Notes under the pieces: generated by a model | Seen by the model: only the letters and a program-made list of their open reading frames with translations | What the model was told of the DNA's origin: nothing | The model's database searches: none | Part shown: one piece after another, positions 7,355-16,469 of the stretch | How positions within the stretch are numbered: position 1 is the first letter of the stretch | How the letters are laid out: every line of letters begins with the position of its first letter | Made by a program: the position numbers and the translations under genes | Source of the DNA: Mycobacterium conspicuum | GTDB taxonomy: Bacteria; Actinomycetota; Actinomycetes; Mycobacteriales; Mycobacteriaceae | Assembly (NCBI RefSeq): GCF_010730195.1 | Contig: NZ_AP022613.1 | Location: 5,022,001-5,086,000, forward strand | Reading direction: 5' to 3' | Length of the DNA stretch: 64,000 bases

Positions 7355-9757
7355 TCAGCCGGGCACCTGGCCGATGACACCCTCGGCCTCCAGGTCGGCG
7401 ATTTCTGCGGGGGACAAGCCAAGCTCGGTGAGCACCTCGTGGTTGTGCTCCCCCAGCAGCGGCGCGGGTCGCGCGTGAAAAGTGTCGGGGCCGCCGGACA
7501 ACCGCGCCGCCACGGTGCTGAAGTTGGCCTTGCCGTGCACCGGGTGGTCGACGACTTCGAAGAAGCCGCGGAAGGACAGCTGATCCAGCTCCGTCTGGCG
7601 ATGTGGTTGCATCACCTTCGCCACCGGCACATCGGCCTCCCACAGCGTCTTGACGATGTCATCACCGCTGCGGTGCTCACACCAGGCTGCCAGCTGGTCA
7701 TCGATCACGTGATGGTGAACCCGACGCCCCGCCGCATCGGCCAGCGCGGGATCGGTTGCCCAGGAGGGTGATCCGAGCGCCTCGCACAGGCCACTCCATT
7801 GCGCGTCGGTTTCCACCGCGATGGCAACCCAGCTGTCGAGCCGGCCGAACTCGTCGATGTCGGCGCAGCGGTAGAGGTTTTGCGGGGCCGCGGTGGGGCC
7901 GCGGTTGCCCGCGCGTTCCAGCAGTGCCCCGTACGCCGAGTGCTCGATGATCTGCTCGGCGGAGATGCTCAGCGCGGCATCGACCATCGACGCTTCGACC
8001 AGCACGCCCTCGCCGGTGCGACGCCGGTGCTCAAGCGCCAGCAGCAGCGCGTTGAGCGCGTGCACACCCGCGTTGGGATCACCGATCGAATACGGCTCGA
8101 AGGGCGGTCGGTCGGGATAGCCCGTCAGCCAACTCAGTCCGGCCGCCGCTTCGATGACATAGGCGAACGCCGGGTTGTCGCGCCACGGTCCGTCGAGACC
8201 GAACCCAGGCATTCGCATCAGAACCGCGCTGGGCTGAAGCGCTTGCACCGCAGCGAAATCCAGGCCGATCTGATCCAGGACCCGCGGCGTGAAGTTTTCC
8301 ACGATCACATCGCTGGTCGTGATGAGCTTGCGCAAAAGCTCTCGCCCGCGCGAGCTTTGCAAATCCAGCGTCAGGCCCTTCTTGTTGGTGTTCAGCGCCA
8401 TGAAGATCGGCGACTTCTCCCACCACTGATTCTCGGTGATCGGCACGCCGGCGATCAGGCGGGTGCCGTCGGGGCGGCGGGTGGATTCGACGTGGATGAC
8501 CTCGGCTCCGAGCATGGCCAGCAGGTGAGTGCAGCACGGACCGGCCCAGAATGTCGTCATGTCCACCACGCGAAGGCCGGTGAACGGCAACCGCTTTGCG
8601 GTATCGTTCGGCGCCGGCCTGGGGATCAGGCTGGCGGCCCGGTACTGTTCGGTGTGCTCACCTAACCCCGGCGGCGGCTGGGGCGGCCGCAGACGAGCCG
8701 GCCGCATGCGGTACGGATGGCCCGGCTGCTGGAACCCGTCGCGCGGGTTGCGGACAAACGATTTGCGCTCGACGAAATGATCCAGCGTCGCAATGTTGGC
8801 GCCATTGCCCACCGGCGCGTTGGGTATCCGGAAAGCCGTTGCAAGCTCACGGATATCGTCGACCGAGTTATCGGCCACCCACGCGTATATTTCGTCGGCG
8901 TGCACGTTGGCCTGCTCGGTGATCGTCAGCGGCGACTCCTCGTCGATCCACTCCGGGTGACCGACCATCGCACACAGGTCGAACCACTGCTGCGCGGTGC
9001 CGCATCCGACATCCACCAGGCCATCTTTGGCTTGGGCTATTCCGGGTATGGTCAGCCGACGGGCATCCCGCCATGGCCGCCCGAGTACCTCGAAGTAACT
9101 GACGGGGTAATACGTCAGGCCCAAGATTTGGGTTTCCAACATCGACAGGTCCAGCAGTTCGCCTGCCCCGCCGCCGATTTGCCGGTAGCGCGAGGCCAGC
9201 GTGACCGCACTGGCATAGGCTCCGGCGAAATACTCGCCGACCCGGCCGCCGACGAAGACCGGCGCGCGCTCGGGATCGCCGCGGCCAAGCCCGATGATTC
9301 CTCCCGACCACGCCTGCAGCGTGAATTCGGTCGCGGCGCGGTCCCGCCACGGACCGTACAGCCCGAACGGCGTGATCGAGGTGACCGTGAGCTGCGGATG
9401 GCGCCGGTGGATCGCTTCGGGTGTGAAACTTGGGTTTTCGGCCACGTTCGACCCCGGCGACCACACCGCCGCGTCGGCGGACGCCAAGAGGCGGTTGACC
9501 AGCTCGACGTCGTCGTCCTTGCTTAACTCGACGACTACGCTGTGTTTTGAGCTCGCCAGAAAGCTGAACAGCGCCCCGTCGCTGCCGGCCGGGATGGCGG
9601 CACCCGAGGCCGACCATGAACGCAGCGGATCACCTTCTGGCGGCTCGAATTTGATGACATCGGCACCGCCGTCGGCCAGCAACTTGGTGCAATAGGCGCC
9701 CGCTATGCCGGTGGACAGGTCGACCACCGTGTAGCCGGTCAGGGGCGGCTCGACCAC
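7355..9757 (-). CDS. Double-domain class III (CaiB/BaiF) CoA-transferase
   Basis: About 800 residues with two complete class III CoA-transferase domains in tandem. The first opens with GYTVVDLSTGIAGAYCTKLLADGGADVIK and the second, near residue 390, with GLRVVDMTTFWAGPCCTHLLAMLGAEVIH. At the position of the catalytic Asp the second domain has SMVDAAL, while the first has SMLETQI (Glu). The family moves CoA between acids or racemises 2-methylacyl-CoAs. I start it at GTG 9757, which overlaps the upstream stop (TAGTG), rather than the longer frame from 9814. Last gene of the minus-strand operon, so it may activate the operon's substrate as a CoA ester. Confidence 0.9.
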   Translation of the reverse strand: MVEPPLTGYTVVDLSTGIAGAYCTKLLADGGADVIKFEPPEGDPLRSWSASGAAIPAGSDGALFSFLASSKHSVVVELSKDDDVELVNRLLASADAAVWSPGSNVAENPSFTPEAIHRRHPQLTVTSITPFGLYGPWRDRAATEFTLQAWSGGIIGLGRGDPERAPVFVGGRVGEYFAGAYASAVTLASRYRQIGGGAGELLDLSMLETQILGLTYYPVSYFEVLGRPWRDARRLTIPGIAQAKDGLVDVGCGTAQQWFDLCAMVGHPEWIDEESPLTITEQANVHADEIYAWVADNSVDDIRELATAFRIPNAPVGNGANIATLDHFVERKSFVRNPRDGFQQPGHPYRMRPARLRPPQPPPGLGEHTEQYRAASLIPRPAPNDTAKRLPFTGLRVVDMTTFWAGPCCTHLLAMLGAEVIHVESTRRPDGTRLIAGVPITENQWWEKSPIFMALNTNKKGLTLDLQSSRGRELLRKLITTSDVIVENFTPRVLDQIGLDFAAVQALQPSAVLMRMPGFGLDGPWRDNPAFAYVIEAAAGLSWLTGYPDRPPFEPYSIGDPNAGVHALNALLLALEHRRRTGEGVLVEASMVDAALSISAEQIIEHSAYGALLERAGNRGPTAAPQNLYRCADIDEFGRLDSWVAIAVETDAQWSGLCEALGSPSWATDPALADAAGRRVHHHVIDDQLAAWCEHRSGDDIVKTLWEADVPVAKVMQPHRQTELDQLSFRGFFEVVDHPVHGKANFSTVAARLSGGPDTFHARPAPLLGEHNHEVLTELGLSPAEIADLEAEGVIGQVPG

Positions 9758-10755
9758 TAGTGCTTGCCCTTTTTCTTGGCGTTCTTCTTGCGCGCCTTCT
9801 TGCTCAGGCGCCATTCCGGCGGGAACTTGTCGTCGTTGTCTTTGACCGCGTCGCCCAGACCGCGTTCCATCGCGTCGGCGAGCGTCAGCTCGTCACTGGC
9901 ATCCGGTCGGACGGTGCTTCCCAGCGACTCGAAAACACCGGTGAGCATGCTGCCCAGATACTCACCCTGAAACTGCTTCATGATTTCGAAGAAGACTTTC
10001 TGCATGAACACGGTGTCGGTGGGACGATTGCGCGCGCAGGCCAGCGCGTACTTCTGCACCTCTGTCTCGAGCTGATCCCTGGGCACGACGCTGTTGAGAA
10101 AGTTGCAGTCGTACATCTCGGCGGCGGTGAAAGCCCTTCCGGTGAAGACCATTTCCTGAAACTTCCGGATGCCCATGGTCTGCGCCCACCACCACATGCG
10201 GGGGCCCCAGCCGTAGTAGCGAAACGACGGGTGACCGAAGAGCGCATCATCGCTGGCGATCACCAGGTCGGCGTCGGCGGCTTGGTAGAAGTGCCAGCCG
10301 TAGCAATACCCCTTGGCCTCGAGGATGCTGATCTTTTTGAAGTCCTGAAGGCCGCGTATGCCCGAGTTCGGATTGGCATACCACTGGCCGAGGGTGGCGC
10401 CGCTGCGGAACGAACCCTCGGGGGGATAGTTCACCTCCCCCAATTCGGGCGAGTCGCCGATCCTGAATTCGGCGAGCCGCGCACGTTGGTCCGCCGCATC
10501 CCGCACCCGCATGGCCTCGGTGAGGTCCGCGCCCGAGCCCAGGTCATCACCGGCCCCGCGGACCACCAACACCTTGACGTCGTCGTCGATACCGGCCCGG
10601 TGCAACAGATCTGCGTAACGCAGACGCGCGGCGATCGTCGGCGCGTTGAGGTAGTCCGGCCGCTCGAACGTGATGGTGGCAATGCGGGTCTTAGCGTCCT
10701 TGTCGTAGCGGATGATCTCTTCCGCCGGCGGCTCCGACATACCGGCGCTAGGCAT
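9757..10755 (-). CDS. Atypical enoyl-CoA hydratase/isomerase family protein
   Basis: 332-residue crotonase-fold protein, longer than the usual 260. The fold is visible in VLVVRGAGDDLGSGADLTEA, KKISILEAKGYCYGWHFYQAADADLVIASDDALFG and MVFTGRAFTAAEMYDCNFLNSVVP. The two Glu residues of true hydratases appear to be replaced: CYGWHFYQ stands where GGGxELA is expected, and HPSF follows FG instead of xPE. A hydrolase, decarboxylase or C-C lyase role is therefore as likely as hydration. The C-terminus is strongly basic (KKARKKNAKKKGKH). It overlaps the upstream M24 gene by 8 bp. Confidence 0.87.
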   Translation of the reverse strand: MPSAGMSEPPAEEIIRYDKDAKTRIATITFERPDYLNAPTIAARLRYADLLHRAGIDDDVKVLVVRGAGDDLGSGADLTEAMRVRDAADQRARLAEFRIGDSPELGEVNYPPEGSFRSGATLGQWYANPNSGIRGLQDFKKISILEAKGYCYGWHFYQAADADLVIASDDALFGHPSFRYYGWGPRMWWWAQTMGIRKFQEMVFTGRAFTAAEMYDCNFLNSVVPRDQLETEVQKYALACARNRPTDTVFMQKVFFEIMKQFQGEYLGSMLTGVFESLGSTVRPDASDELTLADAMERGLGDAVKDNDDKFPPEWRLSKKARKKNAKKKGKH

Positions 10756-11875
10756 GCCAGAACGGGCTCGAGGTCAGCACCTCGGGACCGTCCCCGGTAA
10801 TCAGGACCGCCTCTCGCCCGAACACCGCTCCGACTCCCTGTTCCCACACATAGCCCGTCACCGCGAGCACCATGCCGGGCTCCAAGCGCTCCTCCGCCGC
10901 GGTCGCGGGGAGGTGCTTGGAGATGACCGGTGGGTCGAAACCCATGCCCAGCCCACGTGCGACCGGCATCGGTGGCGCCGACTCGCCGGCCGCCTGGTAG
11001 GCGCCTAGCAATTCGGCCGCCTGCGCACCGGGCCGGCACGCGGCAATCAGCTTCTCCCACACGCGTTCCCAGCGCTGGTACAGCGCCGCGGAACCGTGCT
11101 TCTTGTCCGCGGGCCAGGTTCGTCCAACCTCACCGACGTAGCCACCGGCCAGCACTCCGGCAGAGAACGCCACCAGGTCGCCGTCCTGAATCCGGCCGTC
11201 ACCGTTGGCGTGTCGCCACGGATGCTCGCGTGACGTCACCCATGCGACATCCTGATTCGACGGGGTGCACACCCCGCCGGCCGCCGAGGCCTCCAACAGC
11301 GCCCCGGCCAGCGCCTGTTCGGTAACCCCCGGCCGCAACTCGGACACCGCCACCGCCAGCGCGGACTCGGCCACCCTTATCGATTCGCGCAGCGCGGCCA
11401 GTTCCTCATCAGTCTTGATGCGCCGGGCCGCGCGCATCGCCAGTTCGCCGTCCACCAATTCGGCATTCGGGAACACCGTCGGCAGCAGCTGCGCGAAAAC
11501 CGGTGACAACGCGTCGGTTCCGACGCGTCGGGCGGTGGCCGCGCCGTCGATGCGTTGCAAGTTGGCCATGGTGTTGAGCGGATTCCACGAGATCCCATAC
11601 AGCTGCTCGTGCGGAATGTCCTCGGGCACACCTTCGTCCCAAGTGCTGAGCAGATGTATCGCACCGGTCTCACGGACCAGCACGCAGGTCGGGCCGAATG
11701 GTCGCGTCCCGGCAACCCACAGCTGCTGCGCACCCGTCACATAGCGGACGTTGGCTTGCCGCCCCAGCACAAGGACATCGAGGTCGTGGGCGGCCATCTG
11801 CTCCAGCGCGCGTTGGCGGCGGCCCGAACGGAGCGTGCGCTCGTCGGGGAGGACTTCAGTCGCCATAGGGGTCAT
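10748..11875 (-). CDS. Degenerate M24 (aminopeptidase P/creatinase-fold) protein
   Basis: 375 residues: a creatinase-like N-domain to about 150 (LDVLVLGRQANVRYVTGAQQLW), then a pita-bread domain. Against the intact paralogue encoded just upstream, most metal ligands are changed. The first Asp is Ser238 (VAFSAG), the second is Glu249 (GYVGEVGRTW), the His of GHGIG is Leu (GLGMG), and the Glu of the EP motif is lost (AVTGYVW). Only the last Glu (GREAVLI) is clear. Creatinase itself works without metals, so a non-metal hydrolase or a structural partner of the paralogue are both possible. An ATG at 11866 is an alternative start. Confidence 0.88.
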   Translation of the reverse strand: MTPMATEVLPDERTLRSGRRQRALEQMAAHDLDVLVLGRQANVRYVTGAQQLWVAGTRPFGPTCVLVRETGAIHLLSTWDEGVPEDIPHEQLYGISWNPLNTMANLQRIDGAATARRVGTDALSPVFAQLLPTVFPNAELVDGELAMRAARRIKTDEELAALRESIRVAESALAVAVSELRPGVTEQALAGALLEASAAGGVCTPSNQDVAWVTSREHPWRHANGDGRIQDGDLVAFSAGVLAGGYVGEVGRTWPADKKHGSAALYQRWERVWEKLIAACRPGAQAAELLGAYQAAGESAPPMPVARGLGMGFDPPVISKHLPATAAEERLEPGMVLAVTGYVWEQGVGAVFGREAVLITGDGPEVLTSSPFWHA

Positions 11876-13100
11876 AGGGGTAGTCGGTCAAGCGGATCCA
11901 GCCTTCCTCGGTGATTACCAGGACCTCTTCGCTGCGGTAGCCGCCGGTGCCGTCTTCCCACACCACCGGCTCCAGAACTAGCACCATCCCGGATTCCAGA
12001 ACGAAATTCTCGTCGAACTCCTGCCCCAGATCGGTTCCGATCATGGGCATTTCGGCGGCGTTGACACCGATACCGTGTCCCAGGTAGAAGTGCGGCAGCC
12101 ACGGCTTGCTACCACCATTGGCTTTGATCGCCGCCCTGCCCAAGTCCGCCGCGGTGGCCCCGGCCTTCGCGACATCCAGGACGGCGGACATGATGGCGAA
12201 CCATTTGTCGAACTGCGCCTGCTGGCGTGCCGACGGGTCCCGCCCGACGATCCAGGTGCGCCCGAAATCGGAGCAGTAGCCCTGGTAGGTGATGCTGACG
12301 TCGGTCCACAACACGTCACCCTCGGCCAGCTCGCGCTCGGTGCTGAGCAGTGGCAGCGCCAGGTCGCCGTGCGTGGTCCACACGCCCTCGGCCCTGCTCG
12401 GCGGCATCACCTGCCAGATCGGTTCGAGCATGCTTGCGGTGGCCCCCAGCTCGAAGGCTCGGCGCAAAAAGCTTGCCGACAAATCCGTCTGGCGTATCCC
12501 GGGGGCCAGGCGCTTGTGCACCTCGACCATCGCCTCGTCGGTGATCCGGATCGCGGTGCGCATGCAGGATAATTCGTCGGGTGTCTTGACCGATTTGGCC
12601 GCGCCGACGATGGCCCCGGCGTCCACGGGAACACCGTTGGGAAACAACGACTTTCCGGCGCGGGACATGGCGCCGGTCACCTCGTCCACCGCGACCACCG
12701 ATCCGGCTGGAATCAGATCGGTTAGGACGCGAGCGAAATCGGCTACGCTTTCCTCGAATTCGAGATAGACCGGCCCATGCAGGTGATCCGCGGGCAGGTC
12801 GGCTTCATGCGAAGCCCCTTCACGAAACGGCAGGAACAGGTGGGGCCAGTCGTCGTCGGCGAGCACCACCGCCACCGGGCGTTCGACGTAGGACAGCCCG
12901 GCGTCGCCGAGGGGCCAACTCGCTCCGGTCGCGTAGACCACCGCATTGTTGCCCAGCAGAACCATCGCGTCGACGCCGCGTTCGGCCATCGCCGCGCGCA
13001 GCCGTGCACCGGTCGCGGCCCGCATTCGGGCCAGGTCGGGTGTTTCGGGAATCACCAGGCCGTTACCGGCTTTGGTGCCCAGGTGTGCCAGCGTCGTCAC
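11856..13100 (-). CDS. M24 family metallopeptidase (Xaa-Pro dipeptidase-like)
   Basis: 414 residues. The N-terminal creatinase-type domain has VDAMVLLGNNAVVYATGAS. The pita-bread domain keeps all five metal ligands: Asp267 (LWTDVS), Asp278 (GYCSDFGRTW), the His of GHGIG, the Glu of VLEPVVW and the Glu of YRSEEVLVI. A functional dinuclear-metal hydrolase is expected. In a catabolic operon the substrate is more likely an amide- or C-N-bonded metabolite than a peptide, but that is inference. It ends within the start of its degenerate paralogue and touches the amidohydrolase stop at 13100. Confidence 0.9.
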   Translation of the reverse strand: MTTLAHLGTKAGNGLVIPETPDLARMRAATGARLRAAMAERGVDAMVLLGNNAVVYATGASWPLGDAGLSYVERPVAVVLADDDWPHLFLPFREGASHEADLPADHLHGPVYLEFEESVADFARVLTDLIPAGSVVAVDEVTGAMSRAGKSLFPNGVPVDAGAIVGAAKSVKTPDELSCMRTAIRITDEAMVEVHKRLAPGIRQTDLSASFLRRAFELGATASMLEPIWQVMPPSRAEGVWTTHGDLALPLLSTERELAEGDVLWTDVSITYQGYCSDFGRTWIVGRDPSARQQAQFDKWFAIMSAVLDVAKAGATAADLGRAAIKANGGSKPWLPHFYLGHGIGVNAAEMPMIGTDLGQEFDENFVLESGMVLVLEPVVWEDGTGGYRSEEVLVITEEGWIRLTDYPYDPYGD

Positions 13101-14269
13101 TAGAGTCCCAGGAAGTTCGTGATGTTGTCACTGACGATCTTTTTGGCGTTCGCCGGTCCGACGGCGTCAACCACGGCCTTCAGCGACTTTTCCGAGTAGC
13201 CGTACGTACTTTCGTTGTGCGGGTAGTCGCTGGACCACATGACCTTGTCCACCCCGATCTGGTCGATCAGCTGCAGGCCCAGCGGGTCGACCATGAACGA
13301 TGCGCTCATGTGCGTGTCCCAGTAGTAGCGGACGTCGTGTTGGAGCGGCCGGTTGAACATGTGCTGGTAGGAGCCGACCAGGTGCTCGGCGTCCTGCAGT
13401 GCCCATGGCACCCAGGAGATGCCGCCCTCGAACCAGCCGATGCGCAGCGAGGGGTGGTCGTCGAGGATGCCGCCAAAGATGTACTTGGAGAACGTCTCCC
13501 GGAATCCGTCGATGTTGATCATCATGCCGACGACGACCTGGTTGAACTCGCACGGGCTCTTCGGCGGTGTCTCCCCGATGTGGTGGGTGATCGGGACACC
13601 CGAGGCCTCGATCTCGTCGAAGACCGGCCTCATTGCCGTGCTGGAGTAGTCGATCGGGTTGCCGTCGTCGTCCTTGCCGGGATTCAGCGGCATCAGGAAG
13701 GTCTTGAGCCCCAACGATTTCAGCTCGGCCAGGGTCTCGCGGGTGCCCTTGGGATCCCACCAGTTGATCAATCCGGCGGCGTAGAAGTGACCCTTGGAAC
13801 GCTCCTGCAGCTCTGCGATGTACTCGTTGTAGATGCGGAACGCAAGTTCGCGAAGTTTCTTGTCCGGGTAGTGGAACAGCGCCAGCACCGCGTTGGGGAA
13901 GGCCAGCTCCTTTTCGACCCCATCCTCGCGCAGCTCCTGGATCCGGGCCTCGATGTTGGTGCTTGCCGCGCCGGGCAGGTCGTCGTACTGCATCAGCACC
14001 GCGCTGAAGTCGCCCGGCAGGAACGACTGCCCCTTGCGGCCGACCTGGTACGCGCCCTCCTCGTACCAGATGCGGGGTGCCTTTTCCTTCAGGTCGTCGG
14101 GGAAGCGGTCGTAGAAGATGTCGTCGGCCAGCGAGATGTGGTTATCGGCCGAGAAGACCACAGTCCCGGCGGGAAGGCCCACATCGGCGCCCTGCGCGTG
14201 ACCGCGGCGATCCTTGGGCGCACCGTAACCGCCGGGCGGGTAGAGCGAAGTGGTTGTCGGCGTTGACAT
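13100..14269 (-). CDS. Amidohydrolase-family (TIM-barrel) metal-dependent hydrolase
   Basis: 389 residues from ATG 14269, preceded by GGAGGGT at good spacing; the upstream extension of the frame lacks this. The amidohydrolase-2 pattern is visible: SADNHISL near the N-terminus, the metal-binding PITHHIGE strand, and WSSDYPHNES near the C-terminus with the conserved Asp. The family includes decarboxylases of aromatic or muconate-type acids as well as hydrolases. It lies between the P450 and the M24 pair in one operon, suggesting it acts on a P450 product. Confidence 0.9.
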   Translation of the reverse strand: MSTPTTTSLYPPGGYGAPKDRRGHAQGADVGLPAGTVVFSADNHISLADDIFYDRFPDDLKEKAPRIWYEEGAYQVGRKGQSFLPGDFSAVLMQYDDLPGAASTNIEARIQELREDGVEKELAFPNAVLALFHYPDKKLRELAFRIYNEYIAELQERSKGHFYAAGLINWWDPKGTRETLAELKSLGLKTFLMPLNPGKDDDGNPIDYSSTAMRPVFDEIEASGVPITHHIGETPPKSPCEFNQVVVGMMINIDGFRETFSKYIFGGILDDHPSLRIGWFEGGISWVPWALQDAEHLVGSYQHMFNRPLQHDVRYYWDTHMSASFMVDPLGLQLIDQIGVDKVMWSSDYPHNESTYGYSEKSLKAVVDAVGPANAKKIVSDNITNFLGL

Positions 14270-14310
14270 TACTGACCCTCCAATTGGATCGATATTTGAG
14301 CGATTTCGGG

Positions 14311-15555
14311 TTACCAGGTCACGGGCAGTTCGTAGACGCCGTAGGCGAGCCGGTCGTGCTTGAACGGGATCTCCTCGATCGGCGCTGCCAGCGCCAAGGT
14401 GGGGATGCGGCGGAACAGGGTGTGGAAGACGATCTGCATCTCGGCGCGGGCGAGTTGCTGGCCGACGCACTGATGTCGGCCGTAACCGAAGGCGACGTTG
14501 CGATCGGCACCCGAGCGGTGCAGGTACAGCCGGTCTGGCTCGGAGAAGATGTCCGCGTCCCAGTTGGCTGGAGCGAGATCGATGATGATGCCCTCGCCGG
14601 CACGAATCAATTCGCCTGCGATGTGGATGTCTTCGACCGCGACCCGGCGCTGGCCGTTCTGGATGATGCTGAGGTAACGCAGCAACTCCTCGACGGCGTT
14701 GCCAATGACCTTCGGGTCGTCGGCGTCACGGATCACGGCGGCCTGGTCAGGGTTTTCCAACAGCGCGAGCACACCCAGCCCGAGCATGTTCGCGGTGGTC
14801 TCGTGTCCGGCGATCAGCAGCCCGGTACCCAATTGGGCGGCCTCTTTCACGCTGAGCTCACCGGCGTTCACCCGCTCGGCCAGGTCCGAAACCGCGTCTT
14901 CGGCAGGGTTTTCCATCTTGGTCTCGACCAGCTGGCACAGATACTTGTGCAGGCTCATCGCGCCTTTGGCGGTGTCCTCGCCGGTGGCATAGCGGGCCAG
15001 CCCGACGTTGGCGTGATGCTGAAACATCTCGGCGTCCTCATAGGGCACCCCGAGCAGTTGGCTGATCACCAGGGAGGGAACGGGTAGCGCCAATGCGGTC
15101 ACGATGTCGGCCGGTTTCGGGCCGGCCAGCATCGCGTCGATGTGGTCGTCGGTGATCTGCTGGATCGTCGGCCGCAGTCCCTCAACCCTTTTGAACGTGA
15201 ATGGCTTGGACAGCATCCTCCGGAAGCGGGTGTGCTCTTCACCATCGGAGGTGAAGACGGATCGGGGGCGCTTTTGCACGGTCGACAACATGCCGGCGTT
15301 CCAATGCGGAAAGCCGGGCACCCGGTCGTCGACGCTGACCCGGGAGTCGGAGAACAACTCTCGGCATTCTTCGTAGCCGGTGATCAGCCACGGTGTGCTG
15401 CCGTCCCAGATCCGCACCCGGGACAACGGCCGCTCTTCGGCCAATGCCATGACGTCCGGCGGCGGGGCGAACGGGCAGCCCGTCGCTCGCGCCATCGGGT
15501 ACTCGGGGATTTCTGCGCCCGTTTCGGCGGCGGTACTCGTCAACGTGTCGGACAT
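14311..15555 (-). CDS. Cytochrome P450
   Basis: 414-residue class I P450. I-helix LLIAGHETTANMLG, ExxR helix EELLRYLSI, heme loop FGYGRHQCVG with the ligand Cys near residue 363. The N-terminus MARATGCPFAPPPD is typical of soluble actinobacterial P450s. A [3Fe-4S] ferredoxin gene starts 15 bp upstream and is almost certainly its electron donor, with the TetR regulator before that. Expected to hydroxylate or dealkylate the inducing compound. Confidence 0.94.
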   Translation of the reverse strand: MSDTLTSTAAETGAEIPEYPMARATGCPFAPPPDVMALAEERPLSRVRIWDGSTPWLITGYEECRELFSDSRVSVDDRVPGFPHWNAGMLSTVQKRPRSVFTSDGEEHTRFRRMLSKPFTFKRVEGLRPTIQQITDDHIDAMLAGPKPADIVTALALPVPSLVISQLLGVPYEDAEMFQHHANVGLARYATGEDTAKGAMSLHKYLCQLVETKMENPAEDAVSDLAERVNAGELSVKEAAQLGTGLLIAGHETTANMLGLGVLALLENPDQAAVIRDADDPKVIGNAVEELLRYLSIIQNGQRRVAVEDIHIAGELIRAGEGIIIDLAPANWDADIFSEPDRLYLHRSGADRNVAFGYGRHQCVGQQLARAEMQIVFHTLFRRIPTLALAAPIEEIPFKHDRLAYGVYELPVTW

Positions 15556-15570
15556 TGTTACTGGGGTCCC

Positions 15571-15765
15571 CTATTCCTCGACGTGGATGGCCAGTGCCGG
15601 ACAGGCCGCAGCGGCCCGGCGGGTGCCCTCGGCGTGCTCGGGGGGCGGGTTCTCGTTGAGCAGGACGACGACGCCGTCATCGTCGCGCTGGTCGAAGACT
15701 TCGGGCGCATTCATGACGCAGTTGCCCGACGATGCGCAGATGTTCTGGTCGACAGTCACTTTCAT
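15571..15765 (-). CDS. [3Fe-4S]-type ferredoxin
   Basis: 64 residues. Cys10 and Cys16 lie in CASSGNC and Cys55 in ACPALAI. The central position, a Cys in [4Fe-4S] proteins, is Ser13 here, the variable ligand seen in mycobacterial P450-associated ferredoxins. Acidic surface and usual family length. It sits between TetR (10-bp gap) and the P450 (15-bp gap), so it is dedicated to that P450. Confidence 0.93.
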   Translation of the reverse strand: MKVTVDQNICASSGNCVMNAPEVFDQRDDDGVVVLLNENPPPEHAEGTRRAAAACPALAIHVEE

Positions 15766-15775
15766 TGCAGACTCT

Positions 15776-16444
15776 TCACTCGTGTGGCGTCACGGGCGCC
15801 AACCACAGGCCCACGATCGCGTCGATGATTCCGGTCGCGGCGGCCCGCCAGGACGGACGCGGCAGCGATGCGCCCGCGGCGAGCGAGCGTTCGAGGTCCG
15901 CGCAGGTGTGGATCAACAAGTTGCGGGCCATGATGTTTCGCTCGTAACGGACCCCGCTCGGCAGGTTGGGCAGGCAGTGGTTGATGCCGTCGATGACCTG
16001 AACCAGCGACGGCGAGCTGAGCGCGTCCTTGACGACGATGTTGTAGTAGGCCGGATCGGTCATCGCCTGCGCCGCGAAGCGCGCGTACCACGTGGGATTC
16101 CCCAGTGCCGCCAGGTGCTCGGTGAGCGGGCGCACCAGGCATCCCACCCAGTCGCGCATCCCGGCGTCCGACCCCGCGTTCGCGATCAGCTCTGCCACCA
16201 TCTGTTCGCGCAGCTGCTCGACGGGCTCACGATGCTTCTGCTCGATGGCAAGGACCAGGTCGGCCTTGGTGCCGAAGTGGTAACCCACCGCGGCGTTGTT
16301 GCCCTGCCCGGCGGCCTCACTGACCTGCCGGTTCGATACCGCGAACATGCCGTGCTCGGCATAGAGCCGCTCGGCGGCCGCCAGAATCGCCTCCCTGGTG
16401 GAGGTGGCCCGCTCGGTGCGGACGGTCCTGGTAGGTGCGGTCAC
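15776..16444 (-). CDS. TetR-family regulator of the P450/amidohydrolase operon
   Basis: 222 residues from GTG 16444; the frame extends to 16564 but that part overlaps the upstream P450 coding region and the operator. HTH: TREAILAAAERLYAEHG, then VSNRQVSEAAGQGNNAAVGYHFGTKADLVLAI. It is the first gene of the eight-gene operon ending at 7355. A 24-bp near-perfect palindrome (16470-16493) lies 26 bp upstream of the start, so autoregulation of the operon is the simplest reading. Confidence 0.9.
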   Translation of the reverse strand: MTAPTRTVRTERATSTREAILAAAERLYAEHGMFAVSNRQVSEAAGQGNNAAVGYHFGTKADLVLAIEQKHREPVEQLREQMVAELIANAGSDAGMRDWVGCLVRPLTEHLAALGNPTWYARFAAQAMTDPAYYNIVVKDALSSPSLVQVIDGINHCLPNLPSGVRYERNIMARNLLIHTCADLERSLAAGASLPRPSWRAAATGIIDAIVGLWLAPVTPHE

Positions 16445-16469
16445 CCCGCCAGTCAACCGCGAGCAAGCG

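Noticed and set aside
13004..14266. 420-codon plus-strand frame opposite the amidohydrolase
   Set aside because: Val/Asp/Arg-rich shadow composition and no motif; the minus-strand gene has a ribosome site and family residues.
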